DNA from: Candidatus Kaiserbacteria bacterium
Lineage (GTDB): Bacteria > Patescibacteriota > Minisyncoccia > Phycocordibacterales > UBA12088
Reading direction: 5' to 3'
DNA length: 7,048 nt
Assembly (NCBI GenBank): GCA_003561715.1
Contig: PWVU01000108.1
Location: 1 to 7,048, forward strand
How positions within the stretch are numbered: position 1 is the first letter of the stretch; every line of letters begins with the position of its first letter. Made by a program: the position numbers and the translations under genes. The notes under the pieces were generated by a model. It was not told the origin of the DNA. It was given only the letters and a program-made list of their open reading frames with translations, and searched no databases. Below, in pieces: positions 1 to 5,126 of this stretch.

Positions 1-2
1 AG

Positions 3-227
3 CTTCTGCATATCTCGTTCTGGCGCTCGGTGGTGATGTCGATTGCGTTCATACTCTTTTTGTTCGGACTTACCCTCGGAGGAGATCTGGGTGTGGTGTA
101 TACTATCTATTCGTTGAGCATCCTTGTCCCGATCGTACTGGCGATCTACTACTACCGTGAACACTGGAACTGGCAAAAATGTGTTGCCGTAAGTTTCTCG
201 GTCCTGGCGTTGATGCTGTTGGGGTAG
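3..227 (+). CDS. EamA/DMT-family membrane transporter, C-terminal fragment
   Basis: The frame is open from the window edge and ends at TAG 225-227, so only the last 74 residues of a larger protein are visible. It is very hydrophobic, with two or three membrane segments. The final part has a conserved-looking Pro (SILVPIVLAI), then an acidic residue in REHWNWQK, then a last helix ending in LALMLLG. This matches the end of EamA/drug-metabolite transporter repeats, where a Pro-containing helix is followed by an E and a final Gly-rich helix. It lies just upstream of a GtrB/ArnC-like glycosyltransferase, and small EamA-type proteins (ArnE/ArnF) flip undecaprenyl-phosphate sugars. A flippase role is therefore attractive but is inference from context. 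A GTG at 30 is an internal codon of this frame and probably not the true start. An unrelated polytopic membrane protein is not excluded. Confidence 0.6.
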   Translation, partial: LLHISFWRSVVMSIAFILFLFGLTLGGDLGVVYTIYSLSILVPIVLAIYYYREHWNWQKCVAVSFSVLALMLLG

Positions 228-280
228 GGTATAACCTTTCGTACTAAAAATTCTTCCACGCTATAGTGGCTATCTCGGCA

Positions 281-295
281 TGCATGCGGCATGCA
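281..295. promoter_or_regulatory. Small palindrome upstream of the GT2 promoter
   Basis: TGCATGC-G-GCATGCA is a perfect inverted repeat with 7-nt arms and a 1-nt centre. It lies 20 bp upstream of a consensus -35 element. An operator role is a guess from position; the element is short and could be chance. Confidence 0.25.
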
Positions 296-314
296 CACCC
301 CTCGAGCCGCGTAT

Positions 315-344
315 TTGACAATAACGCACCAACGTGTTTATATC
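315..344 (+). promoter_or_regulatory. Sigma70-type promoter for the polysaccharide block
   Basis: A perfect TTGACA (315-320) is followed after 18 nt by TATATC (339-344), a 4/6 match to the -10 consensus. TTATAT or TTTATA give 17- or 16-nt spacings. The expected start of transcription is about 351, only a few bases before the ATG at 355. The mRNA would then be leaderless or nearly so, which fits the absence of any Shine-Dalgarno sequence there. Confidence 0.55.
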
Positions 345-354
345 GCCATGCGCT

Positions 355-1323
355 ATGCAACCATTCTATTCAGTCGTCGTGCCGGTATATAACGAGGCGG
401 GAAATATCACCCGTCTGCATACCGAGCTGTGCGCCATAATGGACGGTCTCACCAAACCCTACGAGATCATCTATATCAATGACGGCAGTACCGATGAGAG
501 TGCCGAGGAGCTTGCCACGCTCGCGCCCGCGACCGTGATCGACTTCAATCGCAATTACGGGCAAGCGACCGCGCTTGATGCCGGCTTCAAGCATGCCACC
601 GGTGAGACCGTCATATCGCTCGATGGCGATGGGCAGAATGATCCCGCCGATATCCCGCGTTTGTTGGCGGAGTTGGAATCGCGCGAGTTGGATGTGGTCG
701 CCGGATGGCGCAAAGAGCGCAAAGACACTGATCGGATCAAAGTACTCACGCGCATCGGACGCTTTCTCCGTCGCTACCTGATTCGCGATACCGTGCACGA
801 CACCGGCTGTACTCTGCGCGTGTATCGCCAACAAGCGGTCAAGTCGCTCGACCTGCAAGGCGAGATGCATCGCTACATCTTGGCACTCCTGCGCTGGAAA
901 GGATTTCGCATCGACGAGTTGGTGGTTACCGATCGCCCTCGTGTGCACGGCGTGAGCAAGTACGGTATAAGCAAAGCGGTGCGCGGGTTTATCGACCTTG
1001 TCTTTATTTGGTTCATCCACAAATACTCTCAGCGCCCGCTCCATATCTTCGGCTACGTCAGCTTGCTGGTGTTTGCCGTCGGCGCGCTCTTTTTGCTCTA
1101 CGCGGCATACCAAAAACTGTTCTTCGGGTTTCCGATCAATCGCAGTGGACACTTCTTACTCGGTGCGTTCTCGTTGTTGGGTGCCATGGTCATGTTCAGC
1201 TTTGGCGTGGTGATCGACCTGCTGATCAAGATCCACCTCAACAACTCACCGTACGAGAAGCGCTACTACATTCGTCGTATTATGAGAAATGAACAAGATA
1301 CCAACACCGCCACACACGTATGA
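355..1323 (+). CDS. GT2 glycosyltransferase, GtrB/ArnC/DPM1-like, membrane-anchored
   Basis: This is probably a polyprenyl-phosphate glycosyltransferase that moves a sugar from a nucleotide donor to a lipid carrier at the cytoplasmic face of the membrane. From ATG 355 it has 322 residues. The GT-A fold opens with VVVPVYNE (7-14), then NDGSTD (42-47), then LDGDGQNDP (89-97), whose DGD is the metal-binding DxD. GEMHR (169-173) and HGVSKYG (198-204) are typical of the DPM1/GtrB group. Two hydrophobic segments near residues 230-253 and 265-293 give the two-helix C-terminal anchor of GtrB and ArnC, and a basic tail follows. Length fits the family. An in-frame GTG at 334 would add seven residues, but it lies inside the promoter and the family starts close to the VVVPVYNE strand, so ATG 355 is preferred. 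The last codons overlap the next gene by four bases. Sugar specificity cannot be read from the sequence. Confidence 0.9.
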   Translation: MQPFYSVVVPVYNEAGNITRLHTELCAIMDGLTKPYEIIYINDGSTDESAEELATLAPATVIDFNRNYGQATALDAGFKHATGETVISLDGDGQNDPADIPRLLAELESRELDVVAGWRKERKDTDRIKVLTRIGRFLRRYLIRDTVHDTGCTLRVYRQQAVKSLDLQGEMHRYILALLRWKGFRIDELVVTDRPRVHGVSKYGISKAVRGFIDLVFIWFIHKYSQRPLHIFGYVSLLVFAVGALFLLYAAYQKLFFGFPINRSGHFLLGAFSLLGAMVMFSFGVVIDLLIKIHLNNSPYEKRYYIRRIMRNEQDTNTATHV

Positions 1324-2216
1324 CCATAGGATGCATTGGACAGGGCTTTATCGGAAAGAACTATGCGGACGATTTTGAGTCACGCGGCTACACGGTCGTG
1401 CGCTATGCCAAAGAGCCCGCCTACGAAGCCAATAAAGACGCGATCGCCACGTGTGATATCGTCTTTATTGCGGTGCCGACGCCAAGCACACCCGAGGGCT
1501 TCGATGCTTCCATTGTCGAGAGTGTGATCGACTTGGTGGGCGAAGGAAAGACGGCGGTGATAAAATCGACCATGCAACCCGGCTCGACCGAGCGTATTGC
1601 CGCACACTTTCCCACACGCTTTGTCATGCACAGCCCTGAATTCTTGCGCGAAAAGACCGCGGCACACGATGCCAAACATCCCGAGCGCAACATCGTCGGT
1701 ATTCCGCATGATACCCCCGAGTGGCGCGCCAAGGCGACTGAGGTACTTGCGGTCTTGCCGCCCGCGCCCTATACGAGTATTGTGGACGCGCGTTCGGCGG
1801 AGCTGATCAAGTACATTGGCAATTGCTTCCTCACCACCAAGGTCGTCTTTTTCAATGCGATGTACGATCTGGCTCAGAGCTTGGGTGTGGATTGGGAGCA
1901 GGTGCGCGAGGCGGTCATTCACGATCCGCGTATCGGTGCGTCGCACACCGCGGTGGCACACGAGAGCGGACACGGAGGTGTGCCCGGGCGCGGCGCAGGT
2001 GGACACTGTTTTATCAAAGATCTTGCGGCACTGCGCGAGCTGTACGAGCGCCTGCGCCCTGCCGATCAGGAAGGTATCGCATTCCTCGCCGCCATCGAAG
2101 AGAAAAACACGCGACTCTTGATCGAAAGCCAAAAAGACCTCGACCTGCTTGGGGGTGTGTACGGAGAAGCGCATGTGTCTGCGCGCAGAGATACAAACGA
2201 TACAGATACTCGCTAG
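1320..2216 (+). CDS. UDP-glucose/GDP-mannose dehydrogenase family protein, short form
   Basis: This family oxidises a nucleotide sugar C6 alcohol to a uronic acid with two NAD+. The 298-residue protein starts at an ATG that overlaps the previous stop (ATGA), so translation is probably coupled. The Rossmann motif GQGFIG is at 7-12, KSTMQPGST at 82-90 and SPEFLRE at 105-111. The central domain keeps ELIKYIGN (161-168) and GGHCFIKD (227-234). The catalytic Cys230 and the supporting Lys164, Asn168 and Asp234 are thus all present. What is missing is the C-terminal UDP-binding domain: canonical enzymes have about 390-450 residues, whereas this one ends soon after the central dimerisation helix with a polar tail. 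There is no remnant of the domain in the 27 bp before the next gene, so this looks like a short family type and not a recent truncation. UDP-glucose as substrate is inferred from the neighbouring UDP-glucuronate epimerase. Confidence 0.82.
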   Translation: MTIGCIGQGFIGKNYADDFESRGYTVVRYAKEPAYEANKDAIATCDIVFIAVPTPSTPEGFDASIVESVIDLVGEGKTAVIKSTMQPGSTERIAAHFPTRFVMHSPEFLREKTAAHDAKHPERNIVGIPHDTPEWRAKATEVLAVLPPAPYTSIVDARSAELIKYIGNCFLTTKVVFFNAMYDLAQSLGVDWEQVREAVIHDPRIGASHTAVAHESGHGGVPGRGAGGHCFIKDLAALRELYERLRPADQEGIAFLAAIEEKNTRLLIESQKDLDLLGGVYGEAHVSARRDTNDTDTR

Positions 2217-2243
2217 ACTCATCACGGTAACGATTGCACTACC

Positions 2244-3233
2244 ATGAGCACGCCCACACATACCTCAGCCAAAACCATACTCCTTACCGGCGGCGCGGGC
2301 TTTATTGGTTTTCACACCGCGCGTGCTTTGCTTGATCGAGGAGACACGGTCGTGATGGTCGACGATCTCAACGACTACTACGACGTATCGCTCAAACTCG
2401 CCCGCGTAGAAGAGCTAAAAAAACACCCGCACGCCGAGCGGCTCACGTTCGTTGTGGGCGATGTTGCCGACTATGCGATGCTTGAAGAAGTGTACTCAAC
2501 ACACCCCTTCACCCACATCTGCCATCTGGCGGCACAAGCGGGCGTGCGCTACTCTCTGGAACAGCCGTTTTCCTACGAGCGTGCCAATCTGTTGGGTTTT
2601 CTCAATATTCTCGAGCTTGCGCGTCACAAGCAGATCACCAATCTTATCTACGCCTCATCGAGCTCGGTCTATGGCGCCAACACCAAGACACCCTTTGCGG
2701 AGACCGATATGACCGATCGTCCCGTCTCCCTCTATGCCGCGACCAAAAAAGCAAACGAACTTATGGCGCACGCATACCACCACCTCTACGGTATCAACTG
2801 CACCGGGTTGCGCTTCTTCACGGTCTACGGTCCGTGGGGACGCCCGGATATGGCGCCGATGGGCTTTGCAAAAAAAATGTGCGCAGGAGAGCCAATAGAT
2901 ATCTACAATGGCGGCGACATGAAGCGCGATTTTACCTATATCGACGACATTGTTGCGGGAGTCGTGAGCGCGATCGACCACAGCTACGCATGGGAGGTCT
3001 TCAATCTCGCCTATGGGCGCTCGGTGCCGTTGCTTGCCTACATCGAGGCGCTTGAGCGGGCGCTTGGCGTGACCGCGGTGCGCACGCTTCTGCCTATGCA
3101 ACCGGGCGATGTGCCGGTGACCGATGCCGATATTAGCCATGCCAAAGAAAAACTCGGCTACGATCCCGCCACATCCGTTACAGAAGGAGTTGCCACGTTT
3201 GCGCAGTGGTATCGGCAGTACTACGCGGTGTGA
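2244..3233 (+). CDS. NAD-dependent epimerase, UDP-glucuronate 4-epimerase-like
   Basis: This is an extended short-chain dehydrogenase/reductase of 329 residues, normal for sugar-nucleotide epimerases. The NAD-binding GGAGFIG is at 16-22. DDLNDYYDVSLKLAR (40-54) follows the second strand. The catalytic set is YASSSSVYG (136-144) with Tyr164 and Lys168 in the YxxxK motif. RFFTVYGPWGRPDMA (190-204) is the hallmark of the UDP-glucuronate 4-epimerase branch (CapI/LpsL/plant GAE type), as is the NDYYD segment. The expected reaction is UDP-glucuronate to UDP-galacturonate in the cytosol. It lies 27 bp after the dehydrogenase, on the same strand and probably in the same transcript, forming a two-step uronic acid route. 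No Shine-Dalgarno is visible before ATG 2244. A related C4 epimerase acting on another UDP-sugar is possible. Confidence 0.9.
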   Translation: MSTPTHTSAKTILLTGGAGFIGFHTARALLDRGDTVVMVDDLNDYYDVSLKLARVEELKKHPHAERLTFVVGDVADYAMLEEVYSTHPFTHICHLAAQAGVRYSLEQPFSYERANLLGFLNILELARHKQITNLIYASSSSVYGANTKTPFAETDMTDRPVSLYAATKKANELMAHAYHHLYGINCTGLRFFTVYGPWGRPDMAPMGFAKKMCAGEPIDIYNGGDMKRDFTYIDDIVAGVVSAIDHSYAWEVFNLAYGRSVPLLAYIEALERALGVTAVRTLLPMQPGDVPVTDADISHAKEKLGYDPATSVTEGVATFAQWYRQYYAV

Positions 3234-3310
3234 GGGTCTGAGCCGTATCTGAATAAGAGTGCGAACGTGGCGGTCATACAAGGGCTTGCATTTTTTTGTT
3301 ACCAGGGTAA

Positions 3311-3377
3311 GATGTTGTCTGCCAGCTGTGGACCAGTCTAGTTGCGTGTGTGGGTAAAGGTCCACAGCTGGCACATC
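3311..3377 (+). ncRNA. Long stem-loop, possible structured RNA element
   Basis: TGCCAGCTGTGGACC (3320-3334) and its exact reverse complement (3359-3373) form a 15-bp perfect stem with a 24-nt loop. GATG (3311-3314) and CATC (3374-3377) extend it after a 5-nt bulge. The stem is far longer than chance and has no T-run directly after it, so it is not a simple terminator. I do not recognise an RNA family. It could equally be a DNA-level inverted repeat. Confidence 0.4.
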
Positions 3378-3385
3378 GCCAAGAA

Positions 3386-3427
3386 CCTCAAAGTCGCATC
3401 GGTCGACACAGGGCTTTGCGGTTTTTT
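3386..3427 (+). terminator. Weak terminator-like hairpin with T6 tract
   Basis: CAAAG (3389-3393) pairs with CTTTG (3414-3418), with CC/GG pairs outside one mismatch, followed at once by six T (3422-3427). The loop is about 20 nt, so the stem is weak. Position suggests termination either of the epimerase transcript or of an RNA carrying the 3311-3377 stem-loop. Confidence 0.35.
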
Positions 3428-3465
3428 GTATACACAGATCCCCGTAGTATATGCCCCATCTCACC

Positions 3466-3508
3466 ACCTACCTGTGCTTCTGGCGTGTAAGAAGCAAGAC
3501 AGGTAGGT
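3466..3508. repeat. Bulged inverted repeat (15 paired bases)
   Basis: ACCTACCTGT (3466-3475) pairs with ACAGGTAGGT (3499-3508), and GCTTC (3476-3480) pairs with GAAGC (3491-3495). A 3-nt bulge AAG interrupts one side and the loop is 10 nt. No T-run follows closely. It is one of a series of hairpins in this gap; function unknown. Confidence 0.5.
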
Positions 3509-3540
3509 ATGTTCATACGTACTGAAATGAAATAGCTTTT

Positions 3541-3575
3541 TTGGTTGCTTTTCTTTGGTTGCTTTTCTTTGGTGG
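3541..3575. repeat. Tandem 14-nt repeat, two and a half copies
   Basis: The unit TTGGTTGCTTTTCT occurs at 3541-3554 and again, identical, at 3555-3568. The partial third copy TTGGTGG follows. On the opposite strand it reads as a purine-rich AGAAAAGCAACCAA unit. It is a simple tandem repeat with no recognised function. Confidence 0.6.
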
Positions 3576-3593
3576 AACGGTAGCATGTTGTTT

Positions 3594-3654
3594 GTCAGCA
3601 CTCGAAGACCGATCTCTCTCCTCAGGTCGGTCTTCGATGGGCAAGTGTGCTGAC
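3594..3654. repeat. Two-level hairpin
   Basis: An inner perfect stem TCGAAGACCGA (3602-3612) / TCGGTCTTCGA (3627-3637) sits inside an outer stem GTCAGCAC (3594-3601) / GTGCTGAC (3647-3654), with a 9-nt bulge on the 3' side. That gives 19 Watson-Crick pairs in about 60 nt. The next hairpin begins only seven bases downstream, so the two could form one folded RNA. Confidence 0.5.
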
Positions 3655-3660
3655 CCATTT

Positions 3661-3706
3661 GGGCTCCGATCACACCGCCGTCGGTTGTGTGATCGGAGCT
3701 CCTTTT
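3661..3706 (+). terminator. Strong hairpin followed by T4, terminator-like
   Basis: GCTCCGATCACAC (3663-3675) pairs perfectly with GTGTGATCGGAGC (3687-3699). The stem extends by a G-T and a G-C pair to 3661/3701 and has an 11-nt loop. CC and TTTT (3703-3706) follow. The stem is strong but the T-tract short. On the minus strand no T-run follows, so if it terminates it does so for plus-strand RNA. Confidence 0.5.
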
Positions 3707-3766
3707 ACAATTCCAAAGTTCATACAAACCCTTGAAGCGTGTGGCGTATGTCTGCGGGGTGCAAGC

Positions 3767-3786
3767 GGGGTCTGGGGGCTGACCCC
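3767..3786. repeat. GGGGTC / GACCCC inverted repeat
   Basis: GGGGTC (3767-3772) and GACCCC (3781-3786) are separated by TGGGGGCT. This looks like a spread-out version of the GGGGTC-T-GACCCC palindrome found at 3896-3908, and so a member of the same small repeat family. Confidence 0.4.
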
Positions 3787-3805
3787 ATGGCCACCGGACA
3801 ACACT

Positions 3806-3834
3806 AAATGTTAAAGGTCTGACCTTTAACATTT
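3806..3834. repeat. 29-nt perfect palindrome with GGTCTGACC core
   Basis: The arm AAATGTTAAAGGTC (3806-3819) is followed by a single T and then its exact reverse complement (3821-3834). It has the size and symmetry of REP-like or miniature palindromic repeats. A 1-nt loop cannot form a normal RNA hairpin tip, which suggests a DNA-level element or protein-binding site, though the stem can open at the tip. Its centre matches the palindrome at 3896-3908, and its outer ends match those at 4992-5018 and 5036-5062. Confidence 0.65.
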
Positions 3835-3874
3835 CTGCTCTTTGTCATTTTGGCATGTATGTTGGGGTCTGCAC

Positions 3875-3931
3875 GTATCGGGTATCGGGGGTATCGGGGT
3901 CTGACCCCATCGCCCCTGACCCCATCGCCCC
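3875..3931. repeat. G/C-rich mini-repeat cluster around GGGGTC-T-GACCCC
   Basis: Three GTATCGG copies (starting 3875, 3882 and 3891) lead into the perfect palindrome GGGGTC-T-GACCCC (3896-3908). The unit TGACCCCATCGCCCC then occurs twice head to tail (3902-3916, 3917-3931). The two halves are roughly complementary (GTATCGGGG against CCCCATCG). The pattern suggests repeat slippage or stepwise duplication at a palindrome. Confidence 0.6.
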
Positions 3932-3965
3932 CCCACTGGCAACGTAAGCACAAATAGGCGCGTTT

Positions 3966-3994
3966 TTGCAAATTGGATAAATTTGCGCTATAAA
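3966..3994 (+). promoter_or_regulatory. Promoter-like sequence in the AT-rich segment
   Basis: TTGCAA (3966-3971), 17 nt, then TATAAA (3989-3994) gives 4/6 and 5/6 matches at ideal spacing. A small hairpin GCAAATT / AATTTGC (3968-3974, 3980-3986) fills the spacer. No gene begins nearby; the next start codon is at 4266, so it would make a leader of about 265 nt or a small RNA. AT-rich DNA yields such matches by chance. Confidence 0.35.
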
Positions 3995-4147
3995 TGCACA
4001 AAATTTACTTTTTCGTAAAATATGGCTTTTTTTAAGCGCAAAATCGAGGATAACATTTCAACACACATCGGTTCCGGCAACATTTTGCTCATTTTCGGTC
4101 CTCGACAAGCAGAATAAATGACGCAGTTCGAGCTTCGCCTCTCAATA

Positions 4148-4175
4148 TTGCAATATAGGTATATTGGTTTATACT
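4148..4175 (+). promoter_or_regulatory. Likely promoter of the NYN gene
   Basis: TTGCAA (4148-4153), a 16-nt spacer and TATACT (4170-4175) match sigma70 elements at 4/6 and 5/6. Transcription would begin near 4182, giving a leader of about 84 nt that contains two hairpins before the ATG at 4266. Confidence 0.5.
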
Positions 4176-4186
4176 ATAGATACACC

Positions 4187-4208
4187 TCCTGTCGCTTCGG
4201 TGGCAGGA
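4187..4208 (+). promoter_or_regulatory. UUCG-tetraloop hairpin in the NYN leader
   Basis: TCCTGTCGC (4187-4195), loop TTCG (4196-4199) and GTGGCAGGA (4200-4208) form a 9-bp stem with two G-U pairs, closed by C(UUCG)G, the very stable tetraloop. The wobble pairs make it complementary as RNA and less so as DNA, which favours an RNA role. It would begin about five bases after the predicted transcription start. Confidence 0.5.
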
Positions 4209-4211
4209 CGC

Positions 4212-4247
4212 GAGACCGCAACCACTGTGTTGCGGTCTCTGCATTTT
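4212..4247 (+). terminator. Attenuator-like hairpin before the NYN start
   Basis: GAGACCGCAAC (4212-4222) pairs perfectly with GTTGCGGTCTC (4229-4239) around a 6-nt loop, and T4 follows at 4244-4247 after TGCA. It lies three bases after the UUCG hairpin and ends 26 nt before the start codon. It could end transcription early or block or position the ribosome. The T-tract is weak for a terminator. Confidence 0.45.
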
Positions 4248-4265
4248 GGACCTATCATTACGACC

Positions 4266-4882
4266 ATGCGTACAGTAGTTTATGTCGATGGCTTTAATCT
4301 TTATTACGGATGCCTCAAACACACGCCCTACAAGTGGCTCGACATTTCCAAAGTGTGCGGTTACTTGTTTCCAAATGACACCATTACTGCTATCAAGTAT
4401 TTTACCGCGCCAATAAAGCTGCGAGTAAGTGACGTAGACACAGACAAGCCCAACCGGCAACAAATGTATCTACGAGCACTGCGTACCATCTCGCGCCTTG
4501 AAATTATTGAAGGTCATTTCTTGGTGCATTCGGTTATGATGAAAAATGCCAACAGCAAAGGGTTTCTAAGGTGATCAAAACAGAAGAGAAGGGTACAGAC
4601 GTGAACATTGCCGCGCATCTGGTACACGATGGACACAGCGGTGCATACGAACGGGCGGTTGTAGTTTCAAACGATTCAGATCTAGTTGAACCGATACGGA
4701 TTGTCATAGGAGAACTGCGACTTCCGGTCATTGTTGTCAATCCGTACGAGCGAAACTCTGTAGAACTAAAGCAGACAGCGAGTTCGGTGCGGCATATTCG
4801 CAAAGGCGTTCTACGTATAAGTCAGTTTGCAGATCAGCTCAACGATCATACAGGATCGTTTCGCAAGCCCGCATCGTGGTGA
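4266..4882 (+). pseudogene. NYN-domain (PIN-like) protein split by a frameshift
   Basis: Together the two frames encode about 205 residues of a NYN-domain protein (LabA/DUF88 type, a PIN-like fold often acting as an RNase). Frame one (ATG 4266 to TGA 4572-4574, 102 codons) has YVDGFNLYYG at residues 6-15, with Asp8 as the first catalytic acid, and continues to MMKNANSKG. Frame two (GTG 4571 to TGA 4880-4882, 103 codons) begins at IKTEEKGTDVNIA, then AVVVSNDSDL and RHIRKGVLRISQFADQL, the rest of the family signature. One missing base near AAAGGG (4557-4562) restores a single frame: adding an A gives NSKRVSKVIKTEEKG. Alternatives are an assembly error in the homopolymer, or two subunits made by coupling across the GTGA overlap. 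No classical -1 slippery heptamer is in phase. The gene is less GC-rich than its neighbours (about 35-47% in sampled lines), which suggests transfer. The predicted promoter and two hairpins precede it. Confidence 0.8.
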
Positions 4883-4920
4883 CGTGTGAGAGTTGTGTTC
4901 ACGGTTTTTGAATACAACAG

Positions 4921-4943
4921 GCGGCGCGGCGAAGCCGCGCCGC
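4921..4943. repeat. GC-only hairpin with GAA loop
   Basis: GCGGCGCGGC (4921-4930), GAA, GCCGCGCCGC (4934-4943) is a perfect 10-bp stem made wholly of G-C pairs. It begins 38 bases after the NYN stop. No T-run follows on either strand, so it looks like a REP-type element and not an intrinsic terminator, though it could stabilise the mRNA end. Confidence 0.55.
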
Positions 4944-4980
4944 GCGTCGCTCTCGGGTGATTCCCGCTCTCCGCCACCTC

Positions 4981-5070
4981 GCATCCACACGAAATGTAGG
5001 TGTTGGACACCTACATTTCGCCCTGCATCCAAAAAAAATGTAGGTGTTGGACACCTACATTTCGCCCGCA
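4981..5070. repeat. 44-nt tandem repeat built on a 27-nt palindrome
   Basis: Two units start at GCATCC (4981 and 5025). Each contains arm AAATGTAGGTGT, loop TGG and the reverse-complement arm (4992-5018 and 5036-5062), followed by CGCCC and then the next GCA. The palindromes are identical; the bases between GCATCC and the arm differ (ACACG against five A). A third unit is begun (GCA, 5068-5070). Such palindromes resemble dispersed intergenic repeats. Both copies were probably made by tandem duplication followed by drift in the linker only. Confidence 0.75.
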
Positions 5071-5126
5071 AGTCATATTGTTCGTCTTCACACCACAGCG
5101 ATCGCGCACAGCGCGCGGCGCAGGGC

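Larger units (their letters stand above)
3234..4265. other. Long non-coding stretch rich in hairpins and repeats
   Basis: About 1 kb with no convincing protein gene. Open frames on both strands here run through inverted repeats and have repetitive, biased translations. The stretch holds several strong stem-loops (3311-3702), short tandem repeats (3541-3575, 3875-3931), GTCTGAC-centred palindromes (3767-3908), an AT-rich segment (about 3940-4180) and two promoter-like sequences. Base composition swings from C-rich (3902-3935) to strongly AT-rich: the 60 bases 3961-4020 are about 27% GC by hand count, against about 60% in a sample from the GT4 gene. Confidence 0.75.

Noticed and set aside
210..235. 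Promoter using TATAAC at 230-235
   Set aside because: The only -35-like TTGATG (210-215) is 14 nt away, which is too close, and the TTGACA promoter at 315 is far better.
1380..2261. Minus-strand open frame of 293 codons antisense to the dehydrogenase
   Set aside because: It mirrors a well-supported gene in GC-rich DNA and has no domain. The same reasoning removes the long antisense frames at 370-1152, 2655-3467 and 5088-5954.
3466..3701. Integron attC sites
   Set aside because: The hairpins are long and of attC size, but no RYYYAAC / GTTRRRY core pairs flank them and no integrase is present.
3461..3832. Minus-strand open frame of 123 codons (with shorter plus-strand frame 3541-3735)
   Set aside because: Both run through four inverted repeats and the 14-nt tandem repeat. 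The translations are repeat-derived (KATKEKQPKK) with no recognisable domain, and there is no ribosome binding site.
4551..4574. Programmed -1 frameshift site in the NYN gene
   Set aside because: AAAGGGTTT looks slippery, but in the zero frame (AAA GGG TTT) it does not fit the X-XXY-YYZ rule, so re-pairing after slippage would be poor.
4981..5070. CRISPR array
   Set aside because: There are only two palindromic units, the 17-nt interval is partly repeated itself (CGCCC...GCATCC), and no cas genes are in the window.
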